A stretch of 64,000 nt of DNA from Macrostomum hystrix (GCA_950097015.1 CATNEN010000029.1:6033501-6097500), one strand, 5' to 3'; positions 11,265-33,459 are shown, numbered from the stretch's first letter. A program made the numbers and translations. Notes: generated by a model not told the origin, from the letters alone.

Positions 11265-11905
11265 GTCACTAAAGCCCAAACACCCGTCCTTTGCCTAAGC
11301 GAATAAGCTTAATTCTCAATGGCTTGAATTCTTCGCGCAACTGTAAAAGGCTGTTTAAATTTACGAGTAAATTTGACGGTAGAATTTAAATCTAACGTCA
11401 CTATGACCCATTTGCTTTTCCTCGCTCGAGAAAATATGGATCTGCGTTAATTTACAACAAAGGGTACTTACAGTAGTCAATGTATAAATAATTTTTCGGT
11501 CTTTTGTATTTAGTTCGACGATCTAAATGGAATTTACGCTCGTATAATATCTATGACACAAACTGGATCAGTGTCTAATCTAAAAGCACACCAGTAAGAA
11601 TAGGATGTTCAATAGCTAGCATCAATACGCTTGAGGCTTTAAAAGATTGGGTCTTTGTTTCGATAGTCTTTGTTTTAGTACGTATTTTCTTGAATCGAAC
11701 ACAGGCTTTCGGCTTTTGTTTTAGCAATCAGCTTTTGTAGCTCTCATTTATAGGCATTCGTTAAAACGGGATATAAATTTTTGTTTAAATTTTCGTTCAA
11801 AATAAGCGCAAGATTAGGATTTTAAAACATCTCGGTTACAAATACGAGATCGCTTGGGAATACAATCGAGAGGCATAACATTGCTTTACTCGTTCTAGAG
11901 TACAG
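11265..11905. other. Region downstream of the Rab gene
   Basis: AT-rich unique sequence; no gene recognised. It would include the 3' UTR of the Rab gene. Confidence 0.4.
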
Positions 11906-11911
11906 TACTTG

Positions 11912-14253
11912 TCACATGCACCTACAGCAGGAAAAGGACTTCGAGATCTTTCTGTCCCGAGCATTGTTACTGGGTTGGACCATCGAGTCCAACTCCTTTA
12001 TGGACTGACGAATCGAGCTGTCAGTCATGGTCAACTGTGACTGCGACCTCTGCCTCTGAAGCACCAGCGATTGGCGTCGGCACTCTGACAGACAGCTGGC
12101 AGCGACCGCTTCGAATAGCTCGGTAACCTGATGGCCGGTCTTGGCTGACACACAGAACAAGCGATCCTGAGGGACTGTCACAGTGACCACAGATTCCAAT
12201 TAGAATATTTACAGCTGGAATAGACACAGGTGGGAACAGACACAGGTGGGAACAGACACAGCTGGGAATAGACACAGGTGGGAACAGACACAGCTGGGAA
12301 TAGACACAGGTGGGAACAGAAACAGGTGGGAACAGACACAGATGGGAACAGACACAGGCGGGAATAGACATGAGTGGGAATAGACACAGGTGGGAACAGA
12401 CACAGGTGGGAACAGACACAGGCGGGAATAGACACGAGTGGGAATAGACACAGGTGGGAATAGACATGAGTGGGAATAGACACAGGTGGGAACAGACACA
12501 GGTGGGAACAGACACAGGTGGGAACAGACACAGGTGGGAACAGACACAGGCGGGAATAGACACGAGTGGGAATAGACACAGGTGGGAATAGACACAGGTG
12601 GGAATAGACACAGGTGGGAACAGACACAGGTGGGAACAGACACAGGCGGGAATAGATAAAGGTGGGAATAGATAAAGGTGGGAATAGACACAGGCGGGAA
12701 CAGACACAGGCGGGAACAGACACAGCTGGGAATAGATAAAGGTGGGAATAGACACAGGTGGGAACAGACACAGGTGGGAACAGACACAGGTGGGAACAGA
12801 CACAGGTGGGAACAGACACAGGCGGGAACAGACACAGGTGGGAACAGAAACAGGTGGGAATAGACACGGGTGGGAATAGATAAAAGTGGGAATAGACACA
12901 GGCAGGAACAGACACAGGCGGGAACAGACACAGCTGGGAATAGATAAAGGTGGGAATAGATAAAGGTGGGAATAGATAAAGGTGGGAATAGACACAGGCG
13001 GGAACAGACACAGGCGGGAACAGACACAGCTGGGAATAGATAAAGGTGGGAATAGACACAGATGAGAACAGACACAGGTGGGAACAGACACAGGTGGGAA
13101 TAGACACAGGTGGGAACAGACACAGGCGGGAATAGACACGAGTGGGAATAGACACAGGTGGGAATAGACACAGCTGGGAATAGATAAAGGTGGGAATAGA
13201 CACAGGTGGGAACAGACACAGGTGGGAACAGACACAGGTGGGAACAGACACAGGTGGGAACAGACACAGGCGGGAACAGACACAGGTGGGAACAGAAACA
13301 GGTGGGAATAGACACGGGTGGGAATAGATAAAAGTGGGAATAGACACAGGCAGGAACAGACACAGGCGGGAACAGACACAGCTGGGAATAGATAAAGGTG
13401 GGAATAGATAAAGGTGGGAATAGATAAAGGTGGGAATAGACACAGGCGGGAACAGACACAGGCGGGAACAGACACAGCTGGGAATAGATAAAGGTGGGAA
13501 TAGACACAGATGAGAACAGACACAGGTGGGAACAGACACAGGTGGGAATAGACACAGGTGGGAACAGACACAGGCGGGAATAGACACGAGTGGGAATAGA
13601 CACAGGTGGGAATAGACACGAGTGGGAATAGACACAGGTGGGAACAGACACAGGTGGGAAGCAGAAATAAATTCAAATTCCTAAAAAATTGCTAAGCAAT
13701 ATATAGAGCCGCAATGCAACTGACTCGAGTGCTGCCTGGCAAAGCTTTTCAGCATTTCCGAATCCACATGTCGCCGCCGACTTAGGGAGCAGTCATTTTC
13801 TGTTTTGTCCTCGCCGCTTCCAACGTTGGTGGCACGGTCGTCGCGTGCTGCACCCGACATGCTGAGCAGAAGGTCGGATTTGCAGCCGCAGAGGAACTAG
13901 AGCCGCATTCGGCAGCCGCATCGTCAGGTCGGAAATCCAGAAGGACGACTTCAACAGGGTGGTGTAGTCGGCGAGATCGAAGCAGACTACAGCAGCCGAG
14001 CTGCCACCGTAGTACAGCGTGTTGAAATCGTAGAATCTTTCTTCGCCAGCCGTGTCCCACAGGACGATGGTGGCATCGGCAGCCGGCCCGGTCAGTCCGC
14101 TCTGACCACCCGTGACAAGCTGGCGCCGGCCGCAGCAGTCAGAGGGCATTGTGGGCGCCTCCAGTCCTGTGAAGTCGTCATTCACGAACCGGTGAAACAG
14201 GGAGGTTTTGCCAACTGAGGGTACGCCTAGCAGGACTACCTTGAGCTCTGGCA

Positions 14254-14254
<1 letters not shown>
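11912..14254 (-). CDS. Rab-family small GTPase, RAB20-like, with an apparent one-base frameshift
   Basis: Exons 14254-13725 and 12174-11912 join in phase 1 (TCGA|GTCAGT donor, GTGACAG|TCCC acceptor). The start MPELKVVLLG is the usual Rab start just before the P-loop GVPSVGKTS. Further motifs are WDTAGEERF (switch II), CVSAKTG (G5) and a C-terminal SFSCCRCM suited to geranylgeranylation. The G4 motif, normally NKxD, reads GCKSD. As in vertebrate RAB20, a long variable insert lies between G4 and G5. Known Rabs are membrane-bound switches in vesicle traffic; the specific route here is inferred only from resemblance. The frame of the G4 half is shifted by one extra base at about 13905 (GCTCTAG|TTCCTC) relative to the first half, so this is either an assembly error, a pseudogene or an unusual decoding event. 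The intron 12175-13724 is almost filled by a 16-bp array. An ATG at 14536, in frame through a polyalanine run, is an alternative start. Confidence 0.8.
12205..13660. repeat. Intronic minisatellite, 16-bp unit
   Basis: About 90 copies of a 16-bp unit, GACACAGGTGGGAACA with variants (AGGCGGG, AGCTGGG, ATAAAGG, AGTAGAC). It fills the last intron of the Rab gene. Two long blocks (about 12660-13130 and 13180-13630) carry the same order of variants, so the array has also been copied in blocks of several hundred bases. It is open in three minus-strand frames over about 480-550 codons, a by-product of 16x3 periodicity. Confidence 0.96.
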
Positions 14255-14255
<1 letters not shown>

Positions 14256-14319
<64 letters not shown>

Positions 14320-14500
14320 CTGCTGTTGCTGCTGCTTCTGCTGCTGCTGCTGCTTCTGCTGCTTCTGCTGTTGCTGCTGCTTCTGCTGCTGCTGCTGCTT
14401 CTGCTGTTGCTGCTTTTGCTGCTGCTTCTGCTGTTGCTGCTGCTTCTGCTGTTGCTGCTGCTTCTGCTGCTGCTGCTGCTTCTGCTGCTGAAGATGCTGC
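14256..14500. repeat. CTG/CAG trinucleotide tract
   Basis: Nearly pure CTG repeat on the plus strand with CTT and GTT interruptions, directly before the start codon of the Rab gene. Read in the Rab frame it would encode polyalanine, so it is either a 5' UTR/intron tract or an N-terminal Ala extension. Confidence 0.95.
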
Positions 14501-14539
14501 TGTGTGACCTAGGATCCTAAAATAATTGTCTAACATTTG

Positions 14540-15095
14540 GTTTGGGTGGTCCAAAAGAGATATCTATTGGCTTCTGAATGTTGGGTGTCCTAAAATATTT
14601 TGTCCTTAGACGATCCACCTGACAATTGAGGGTTGGTGAGGGTTTACTATTCTCTACAGTAAAGGTAGGGTTTCAAAGGGTAGCTATTGTCACGCATTCC
14701 TTCAGTCACCATCAGATTCTTACCTTCTTCGGATTGAAGTCTAAAATCTTTGTTTAAGAGGCCAAGGCTATAACATTGAATTCTGCAATTAGCAGTTTGT
14801 TTTGCCATATTTTATAGTCCATTTGCATAAACAAAGGCAAGCTACGCACCATTTTGCCATTGCACAAATCTCTCAGCTGCTGTTACCTGATAAAAATCTG
14901 TCAAATGAAATTTACATATCATTTAACTTTATTTACAGGTTGGTCTATGCGCATTCTTTACTTAGAAATTACGCACAACACTTGTCATATACGCTCATTA
15001 CAATCAATGCTATCTGGCTCATACTTAAAGCCAGAGCTCTACGAAGTGAAAAAAAAGAATGAAGATATGAACCTAAAAAATATGCTTTCATTTAT
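14540..15095. other. Intergenic, nothing recognised
   Basis: AT-rich sequence upstream of the Rab gene; no supported feature. Confidence 0.4.
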
Positions 15096-15097
15096 TT

Positions 15098-15163
15098 TGG
15101 TGAGTGGCATAGCGATCTAACGCGTTTGCCTCTCGCACCGATCTTCCTGAGTTCGATTCCGCT
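15098..15163 (+). mobile_element. SINE family 1, head fragment
   Basis: Only the tRNA-derived head is present: GGTGAGTGGCATAGCG, then CGCGTTTGCCTCTCGCACC and the B box GAGTTCGATTCC. The B box is closer to the tRNA consensus (GGTTCGANTCC) than in other copies. Confidence 0.7.
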
Positions 15164-15222
15164 AATAATATCATTATTAAGTTTTAATATGCTTATTTTC
15201 GATTATTTTTTCAATTTATTAT

Positions 15223-15485
15223 CTATTTTTCGGTAGCGCTACTTATAGTAATGGTTATCGAAACACATTTCCCGTTTTGTTGAACGCACACCCTGTGCGT
15301 TTCGAAAAATGTCGCCTCTCTGCCCAAAGAGCTCGGAATGTAGAAACTGTAGACACAACTCCCAACCAAACCCCTATTTCCAGACCAGTGTGGGCTGACT
15401 GACTGTCCCAAAAATACACTGGGCAGATAGTACATTCGGATGCACTAATTGGAGAAAAGTACTGATAAATTCTGTACCGTTCAAC
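15223..15485. other. Unique sequence before the microsatellite
   Basis: No supported gene. Confidence 0.3.
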
Positions 15486-15487
15486 CG

Positions 15488-15906
<419 letters not shown>

Positions 15907-15909
15907 AGT

Positions 15910-17365
15910 TAATCAGTAGTTGCAGAGCAGTACTCAGAATTCTTTTTTTTGGCTAAAGCTTAACTAGCATTAACCATTGAAGAACTGTTGAATTCGATAG
16001 TACTACAATGTGCTCAACCATGCATATTTTAAATGACTTATATCAAAATTTGCACCGCAAGGCACAAGGCCTTGTGTAAGTAGATACCACACGTCCCTGA
16101 CCAGCCAGACAGGCGAGCTAATTTCAGCCCCCAGTAACAAACACACACACATGCAATGTTCTGTATAGTTCTATACAGTCCGTGTCCTAGACTGGTCGGC
16201 GCGGAGAAATCTATCGATTCTTCTGATTCCTGCCTGTCTGCCTTTCCTACTGCTTCGATTCGCGTAGGGGGCAGAGACTCGGAGCGGCTATAAGAAGGTC
16301 TTACTCGCAGCTCCTTTTCTGTTTCCTTTGATTTTTCAACCAATGGGAGCTTAGCCTTGCTCTCTAGCTATTAGTCTTGTCTGGCACACTTTATCATCAA
16401 TGCAGTGAGTGTACGCGCACAGCTAGATAAATATAGTTTATATCAGTGCCAAGCCCAGGCCCCCAGGCATAAAAATACTCCTATCCTCAAATTATCGTCT
16501 ATCATACGAGTTATTCAATATCATCTATATGGTCTGTCTGCTTCACAGTTCGGTAACAAACTAAATAGATCGGTAATGTATTGACGATTTTACTGAATTT
16601 GTTTTAATTCTTGCTTATTTTCAACAGACGCGGACCTTAGCATGGCTCTTTCGCAGGAATTTTGACCACTATCAAATCATAAAACGACCAATGCACCAGA
16701 TGAACTAGCCATTCTAATAGTTCATACAAGCTCCACATTTTTTCCTGGAACTGTTTACCGAGACACTTGATAGTTGGACCAGACGAATACTAATATTATC
16801 AAATAGGAAGTAAAACACACCCCATGGCTTGTCTGCCTGTGCGGCCCAATTGGATGTGAGAGCATGATCGCGTGAAAATGGGGAAGAAAGACAGAAATAA
16901 ATAAAAGGGGAACTTTAGTGAGTGAGTGAGTCACTTATCCGACTCGTGACTTCATCAATTAGGGCTCATGCAAAACAACTCAAGAAATCAGTCAAGCTAA
17001 CACTCATGTCCCTGAGACGATAATCTTGCCAGTGCTCAACTGAGCTATACTCAAACGACGGCAGATTTCTTTCCTTCGCTGGCGGGTTATCGACTCAAGG
17101 GAGAAGAGGCTTGAGCAAGCGTCGATAGCACTTATATTTTCTTGCCCTTACATTTTATATTGTTTTCATTTCATTTCTAATCCTTGCACCTTTCTACCTG
17201 TGGCCCGTGGCTGTAAGTTCCAATGAACATTGGTCTAAACTGTACTTTGAAAGGATCAAGCTATTTTTGGTGTGTCGCAAGTGTTGTCACTGGTCGCTTT
17301 CCTTACAAACCAGCGAGCTAGAAAGCAAAGCCAAGTCTGGCATCTTAATCTACTATACTAGTATA
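15910..17365. other. Long stretch without a recognised gene
   Basis: No coding region, RNA or transposon could be supported. A minus-strand open frame of about 100 codons near 16038-16343 has no recognisable features. A short A-box-like tRNA fragment occurs near 17030-17050 without a B box. Confidence 0.4.
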
Positions 17366-17366
17366 T

Positions 17367-17623
17367 TATTACCCAGGCTTTCAGGGCGATAATGGGAAAG
17401 CCAGAGGGCGCCGAAGGCGCCCGAGGGATTTCTCATTATCGCCCGCAAAGCCTGGGTAATACTGTGATTGTACCATAGACTATGTGGCTTATAGTATGTG
17501 GCTATACGTTAAAATACACAAAAATAATCAATTATCGGCCCAACTTTTCGGGCCAAAATGACATCGTCTATGGCAATAATCGAATATCAGCCCGCCCGAT
17601 AGCCACGTAGTCATGGTACAATC
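17367..17623. mobile_element. Double-palindrome element (MITE-like)
   Basis: Two adjacent inverted repeats. The first (17367-17461) has arms of about 45 bases that are nearly perfect complements (TATTACCCAGGCTTTCAGGG on the left, GCCTGGGTAATA on the right) with GGCGCC cores at the tip. The second pairs GATTGTACCATAGACTATG at 17466 with GTAGTCATGGTACAATC ending at 17623, enclosing about 110 bases that contain CGGCCC/GGGCCG motifs. No coding capacity. The compact, fully palindromic form suggests a non-autonomous fold-back transposon, but no target duplication was identified. Confidence 0.6.
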
Positions 17624-17839
17624 GAAATTTGGTGATAAACTCTAGGCAGAAACGAGACCTGGGTGTCTATGGCCTAATCTACACAATCTTCCAATAAACA
17701 TGTTTTTCTCATTTGTCCTTCAGCAAAGTTCTGCGCTTTGCCAGTAGAAGGGAATGTATGAGTGAGGAGAGTTGGGGGGAGACAGGGGAGAGTTGAGGAA
17801 AATGGGCCGCATTGACAGGGAGGAATGAGACACGTTTTT

Positions 17840-18368
17840 GTTGAGACAGGGGAGAGTTGCGACAGGGAGAGTTGAGACATGGAAGCGATAAGACAGCAGA
17901 GAGATGAGACAGGGGAGAGATGAGACAGGGGAGAGATGAGACAGGGGAGAGATGAGACAGGGGAGAGATGAGACAGGGGAGAGATGAGACACTGGAGAGA
18001 TGAGACAGGGGAGAGATGAGACGGGGAGAGATGACACAGGGGAGAGATGAGACAGGAGAGAGATGAGACAGGGGAGAGATGAGACTGGGAGAGATGAGAC
18101 AGGGGAGAGATGAGACAGGGGAGAGATGAGACACTGGAGAGATGAGACAGGGGAGAGATGAGACGGGGAGAGATGACACAGGGGAGAGATGAGACAGGGG
18201 AGAGATGAGACAGGGGAGAGATGAGACGGGGAGAGATGAGACAGGGGAGAGATGAGACGGGGAGAGATGAGACAGGGGAGAGTTGAGACAGGGGAGAGAT
18301 GAGACAGGGGAGAGATGAGACAGGGGAGAGATGAGACAGGGGAGAGATGAGACAGGGGAGAGATGAGA
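17840..18368. repeat. Minisatellite, 16-bp unit
   Basis: Tandem units of GAGATGAGACAGGGGA (16 bp), about 33 copies, with GAGACGGGG and GAGACACTG variants. It is followed at once by a SINE fragment. Confidence 0.95.
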
Positions 18369-18387
18369 CGGGAGTGGTGAGGCAGGT

Positions 18388-18548
18388 GAGGGCTTGATGG
18401 CAACTTACTCCTTTGATGGCCAACCTCCAAGGCACAGTGAGAGTGTACACTGCCTGACGATGAGAAAGTCAGGGAAGATGTACACACGACACCACACCAG
18501 TGTGATTGCGTGCCTGCTTACAGTATCAGTGTGCTCAGGAGTCAGCAT
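18388..18548 (+). mobile_element. SINE family 1, 3' body fragment
   Basis: Matches the body of the family from the CAATTTACGCCC region to the GTGCTCAGGAGTCAGC segment; the tRNA head and the terminal tail are absent. It abuts the 16-bp array. Confidence 0.75.
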
Positions 18549-19003
18549 TGTGCATAAAACTGAAGCAATGAACAAGCAATTACTGTACAGTGAGAACTTC
18601 ACATAAATACACATGAGCATGTTATTAACGCACTCAATAATGTTTGCTAACTGGAAGTGCATTTGACTTTTAACAAATCACAGTATATGTTATAGCGAGT
18701 TACAAAACAAACACACGTGAAAGTTGAAGTCTGGGGTGACAATTGCGCAGTACATTGGGCCCTAATAAAACTATTTAACAGTTCTGCTGTACTGAAGCTC
18801 ATGTAGCAATCGAAGCGCTTCATTTCTCTACACTTCCAACTTGCACAATATAAGCTAACAGTCACAGAAATACAGCCAGAAAGAGGATTGCATGATTGGA
18901 GCTTTGAATACGAGTGGATACAAAATATATTAAATTCTGTACAACACCAATGTCAGACGCCATTTTTATTTCAAATCTTTTTGAATTGCTGCGCTCTCAT
19001 ATT

Positions 19004-19542
19004 CAGTGGCGCAACCATGCAGGTTTTGCCTTCGGGGGGCGGTCTTTGCGTACATTGCCCTTTGCGTACATTGCCCTTTACGTACATTGCCCTTTGCGTA
19101 CATTACCCTTTGCGTACATTGCCCTTTGCGTACATTGCCCTTTGCGTACATTGCCCTTTGCGTACATTGCCCTTTGCGTACATTGCCCTTTGCGTACATT
19201 GCCCCGCGGGTCGAAGGGGGGCGGCCGCCAGGTGGAGCGCGCTCTGTTTCGCGGTTTTCGCCCACCATTCCTGGGCCATTTCAAGGGCCGGTAGGGTAGG
19301 GCCCAGACGATTTAAAAGGTTTAAAAAATCCGAACGCACGCACGATTATAATGAAAGCTTGAAAATTAATATATGACCAATGGTCTTGGACTTGGTCTTT
19401 GGTCTATGTACGTTGGACTTGGGGGACAGGGAATGAGATAAGGTAATAATTATTAAGAAGCGTCTTGGCTTGCCCTTTGCGTACATTGCCCGCGGGCCGA
19501 AGGGGGGCGGCCGCCACCCCCGCCCCCCTGGTTGCGCCACTG
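19004..19542 (+). mobile_element. Complete non-autonomous hAT-like element with an internal array
   Basis: The ends are terminal inverted repeats CAGTGGCGCAACCA (left) and TGGTTGCGCCACTG (right). A perfect 8-bp target duplication, CTCATATT, lies at 18996-19003 and 19543-19550. TIRs starting CAGTGGCG and 8-bp duplications are hallmarks of hAT transposons. There is no transposase frame. Inside is a tandem array of about 11 units of TGCGTACATTGCCCTT (16 bp, 19048-19204), and a single further unit lies near the right end. A truncated relative is at 52.2 kb. Confidence 0.92.
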
Positions 19543-19550
19543 CTCATATT

Positions 19551-21166
19551 ACAGAAGCCTACAAGAATGTTCTAGGTTCACATGAGTCCACTGTAACTGC
19601 ATTCAAATGCATTAAAGAGATGAAGAGAAGCAAATATAGACTGTATTTATCTTTTAAAGGGAGAATAACAATAAAAGGATCATATATCATTCTCCTTAAT
19701 GTGTACCTGCATGGTGCATGCATAGTAGTACAGGTTCTTGAGTTAAGCCTATAAAAGCTGTTCCTAAATTTTCTCCATAAAAATCTATTCACATCAAGCC
19801 GCAAAAACTAAAACCAGTAAGGCTATTGGAGATATGCTTTCATAAGCGCAATAAATCTGAACTTAATATAAAATATGTCTTTTAAATTTCGTAGCAAAAT
19901 CACGGTTAGATTAAATTACACCGTACTAGCCTAATAGTTATACGCCACAATAGCTTATCACTGCTATTAGCGTAGAATAATCAAGAATGGGTTACTGCAG
20001 ATTTTCTAGCTAAGTAATTTGTCCCTCTAATTCGTAGATTAATTTCATTTAGGGCCTAAGGCTGTAAAATTCACCGCGGCTTTGCCAATTTAGTTTTCAA
20101 CTAATACGGATGCACAATAGTTAAGCTGTATAATGCCCATATATATTCCCTTGATGTTGGCAGCCCGACCGTTGACATCACAGTTGATGCGTAAATCTCC
20201 GCAACTAAATGAAATCTTGAAGCCATACCCCTAAGTACTTCTCTGTGAAACTAATAAATAGGTTGCGCAACTCATATCAATTTTAAGTATATCTATACAT
20301 AAAGTCAGAAGAACTCTTCAAAGCCGCCAACAACTTCTGGATATAAAGTACTCTTGAAACTTCATGCAATACAGAAAAGACACAGTGTCATTTTGCAAAT
20401 ATATGTGCAGCCTGTACGATAAGAGAAGAGTGAACCATAGGTGAGCTTTCAATGTACGCATTGTAACATGCAAATATTGTATACACCCCAGCTCGAAACA
20501 ATATATCAATTTAATGTGTCTTAAGTTCGAGCCAATGCAGTTTAACTTTTTCCTTATTTTATATAAGAGAGCTTGGCTGAGTTAGAGCTGGAATATTTGC
20601 AAAGCGAGAAAGACATTTGTTGGATTTGATTTTAAACAGAGGTACTCGTTATCGCTAAGGCCTTGAGTAAGAGGTGAGTCGTGCAAAGCGACATCATGTT
20701 TAAAATTACATTTGTATTCGATAATAACTACTCAATATTATATTCATTTGTTGCTTAAATCTGAATTTTTCCGAGCTACAATTTCCGCTTTTTTAGATTC
20801 AAACAAATAAAATGTTAGAATAAATTATCAATGAATTGCTAAGATTTAAGGAGAAATGTTAAAAAAAAATTAGAAAGTATAGCTTGCAGCAACTTAGTGC
20901 TGCTAGATATTCTACTTATTTAAACGTACGATGTTTGCATTTTGTAAGATACTTTAAAATACAATTTTAATCAAACGGTAAACTTCTTGAGATTATATAA
21001 TAATAATAATTGTCATCGTCAGAACGAGAGTAACAGACTAATTTTAATCAAGTAATCTTAGCTGTCTCCTCTATGTTAAGCTATCTCATTTTTGGATTAT
21101 ATATGTCGCCCTTCGATAGACATCCTACTTACTAATTGATTTTCCTTTCTTCTGAATTTCTGTAAA
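19551..21166. other. AT-rich upstream region of the NCKIPSD-like gene
   Basis: No gene or repeat recognised. The promoter of the plus-strand gene starting at 21167 should lie here; the sequence before the ATG is CTTCTGAATTTCTGTAAA, without a distinctive core motif that I can support. Confidence 0.4.
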
Positions 21167-31708
<10,542 letters not shown>

Positions 31709-32285
31709 TGCGGTACGAATTTAGCTTGAGAACCTTGAGAACTTCAGCTTGTTAAGCGCGTCAAGTAGGCATTAAAGTTTGACAGCTATTAAGCTCTAGT
31801 TTTTTTTAGTTCAAGTCCCATTCATGGTATTATATCTAGCTAGAGAAGCTAGAGTACCTACATGTAGATTCTCTGCGATTTCTATTTACTAATCAAGTTT
31901 TACCTAGCCGTCAAAATTTTTAGCTTTTGTGCACAGATCAGACCTGTCACTAAGTAGGATATTTGATATTAAAAATTAATTTTTGGCTATTACTGCCTCT
32001 GTATTCTATCTGTCCATCCCTCCTCTGTCTCACTGGGTTGATAATTTGGTTGGGCTGTTTGTTTGGTTGTTTGTTTTTGTTAAGCATTCATTATCCTCTG
32101 TCTAGTCACTAAAACAGTGCATTGTAATTTTACATAAATTGAGTTTATTTAAATGCGATTCAACCCTTATGCAATCTCACTCACACCCATTTATGCTTAT
32201 TACAGGTATTACAGTTATTGTTCGTCTGTCACCTACCCCTGTTTTATCGAATGACCATAGACCCATTGACACCACAATGTCTCAA
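31709..32285. other. 3' flank of the NCKIPSD-like gene
   Basis: No further gene recognised; includes the presumed 3' UTR. Confidence 0.4.
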
Positions 32286-32289
32286 ACTC

Positions 32290-32635
32290 TCCGTCTCCTC
32301 TCCTCTGACACCCTCACCTGACTCCCTCTCCTGACTCCCTCACCTGACTCCCTCACCTGACTCCCTCACCTGACTACCTCACCTGACTCCCTCACCTGAC
32401 TCCCTCACCTGACTCACTCATCTGACTCTCTCTCCTGACTCCCTCTCCACTGACTCCCTCACCTGACTCCCTCACCTGACTCCCTCTCCTGACTCCCTCA
32501 CCTGACTCCCTCACCTGACTACCTCACCTGACTCCCTCACCTGACTCCCTCACCTGACTCACTCATCTGACTCTCTCTCCTGACTCCCTCTCCACTGACT
32601 CCCTCACCTGACTCCCTCACCTGACCCCCTGATCG
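32290..32635. repeat. Minisatellite, 13-bp unit
   Basis: About 26 copies of CCTGACTCCCTCA. A higher-order block of about 160 bases (with ACTCACTCATCTGACTCTCT) is present twice. Confidence 0.93.
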
Positions 32636-32964
32636 GGTTGTCGTCCAATTCATCACTGCATGTGTTGTACTTATTTGTATTTTATTTTATACTCTTCCTA
32701 AAAGTCTCCTCAGTGATTTTTGCAGAAGGTAGCATTGCAAAAATTCTCATGGACTTCATGTTACAAATTATATTTTTTATTTCATATAGCAAATAGAGAA
32801 ATTACTTTTTTGCTTTGGCGAAATTGACTTTAAACTCTTGCTTGTGCATCCTATATCTTATCATTAACGCAAAAAATTCTGAGTCTGTTTTGCCTATTGA
32901 TAACATTTTTTTGCCGTCAGATCTTTTCATAGAGTGCTTTGCGGGCAGTGTTATCGGGCTAGGT

Positions 32965-33455
32965 GAATCCATCCCGAATCTCAGAATTCCCGAATCTCAG
33001 AATTCCCGAATCTCAGAATTCCCGAATCTCAGAATTCCCGAATCTCAGAATTCCCGAATCTCAGAATTTTCGAATCTCAGAATTCCCGAATCTCAGAATT
33101 CCCGAATCTCAGAATTCCCGAATCTAAGAATTCCCGAATGTCAGAATTCCCGAATCTCAGAATTCCCGAATCTCAGAATTTTCGAATCTCAGAATTCCCG
33201 AATCTCAGAATTTTCGAATCTCAGAATTCCCGAATCTCAGAATTCCCGAATCTCAGAATTCCCGAATCTAAGAATTCCCGAATCTCAGAATTCCCGAATC
33301 TAAGAATTCCCGAATCTAAGAATTCCCGAATGTCAGAATTCCCGAATCTAAGAATTCCCGAATCTCAGAATTCCCAAATCTCAGAATTCCTGAATCTAAG
33401 AATTCCCGAATCTCAGAATTCCCGAATCTCAGAATTCCCGAATCTAAAAATTCCA
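32965..33455. repeat. Minisatellite, 16-bp unit
   Basis: About 30 copies of CCCGAATCTCAGAATT, with TTTCGAATCT, AATCTAAG and AATGTCAG variants. Plus-strand open frames through it are a by-product of the period. Confidence 0.95.
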
Positions 33456-33459
33456 TGAG

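Noticed and set aside
12021-13676. Minus-strand frames of 480-551 codons repeating CLFPPVSVPTCVCSHL
   Set aside because: They read through the 16-bp intronic array of the Rab gene; sixteen codons equal three units, so openness is automatic.
13905-13960. A mini-intron in place of the Rab frameshift (acceptor CTCTAG|TTCC)
   Set aside because: No usable GT donor lies at a sensible distance without removing conserved Rab sequence before LTMRLPNAAL.
14208-14520. Plus-strand polyalanine and polyleucine frames
   Set aside because: CTG repeat read in other frames; the minus strand carries the Rab gene.
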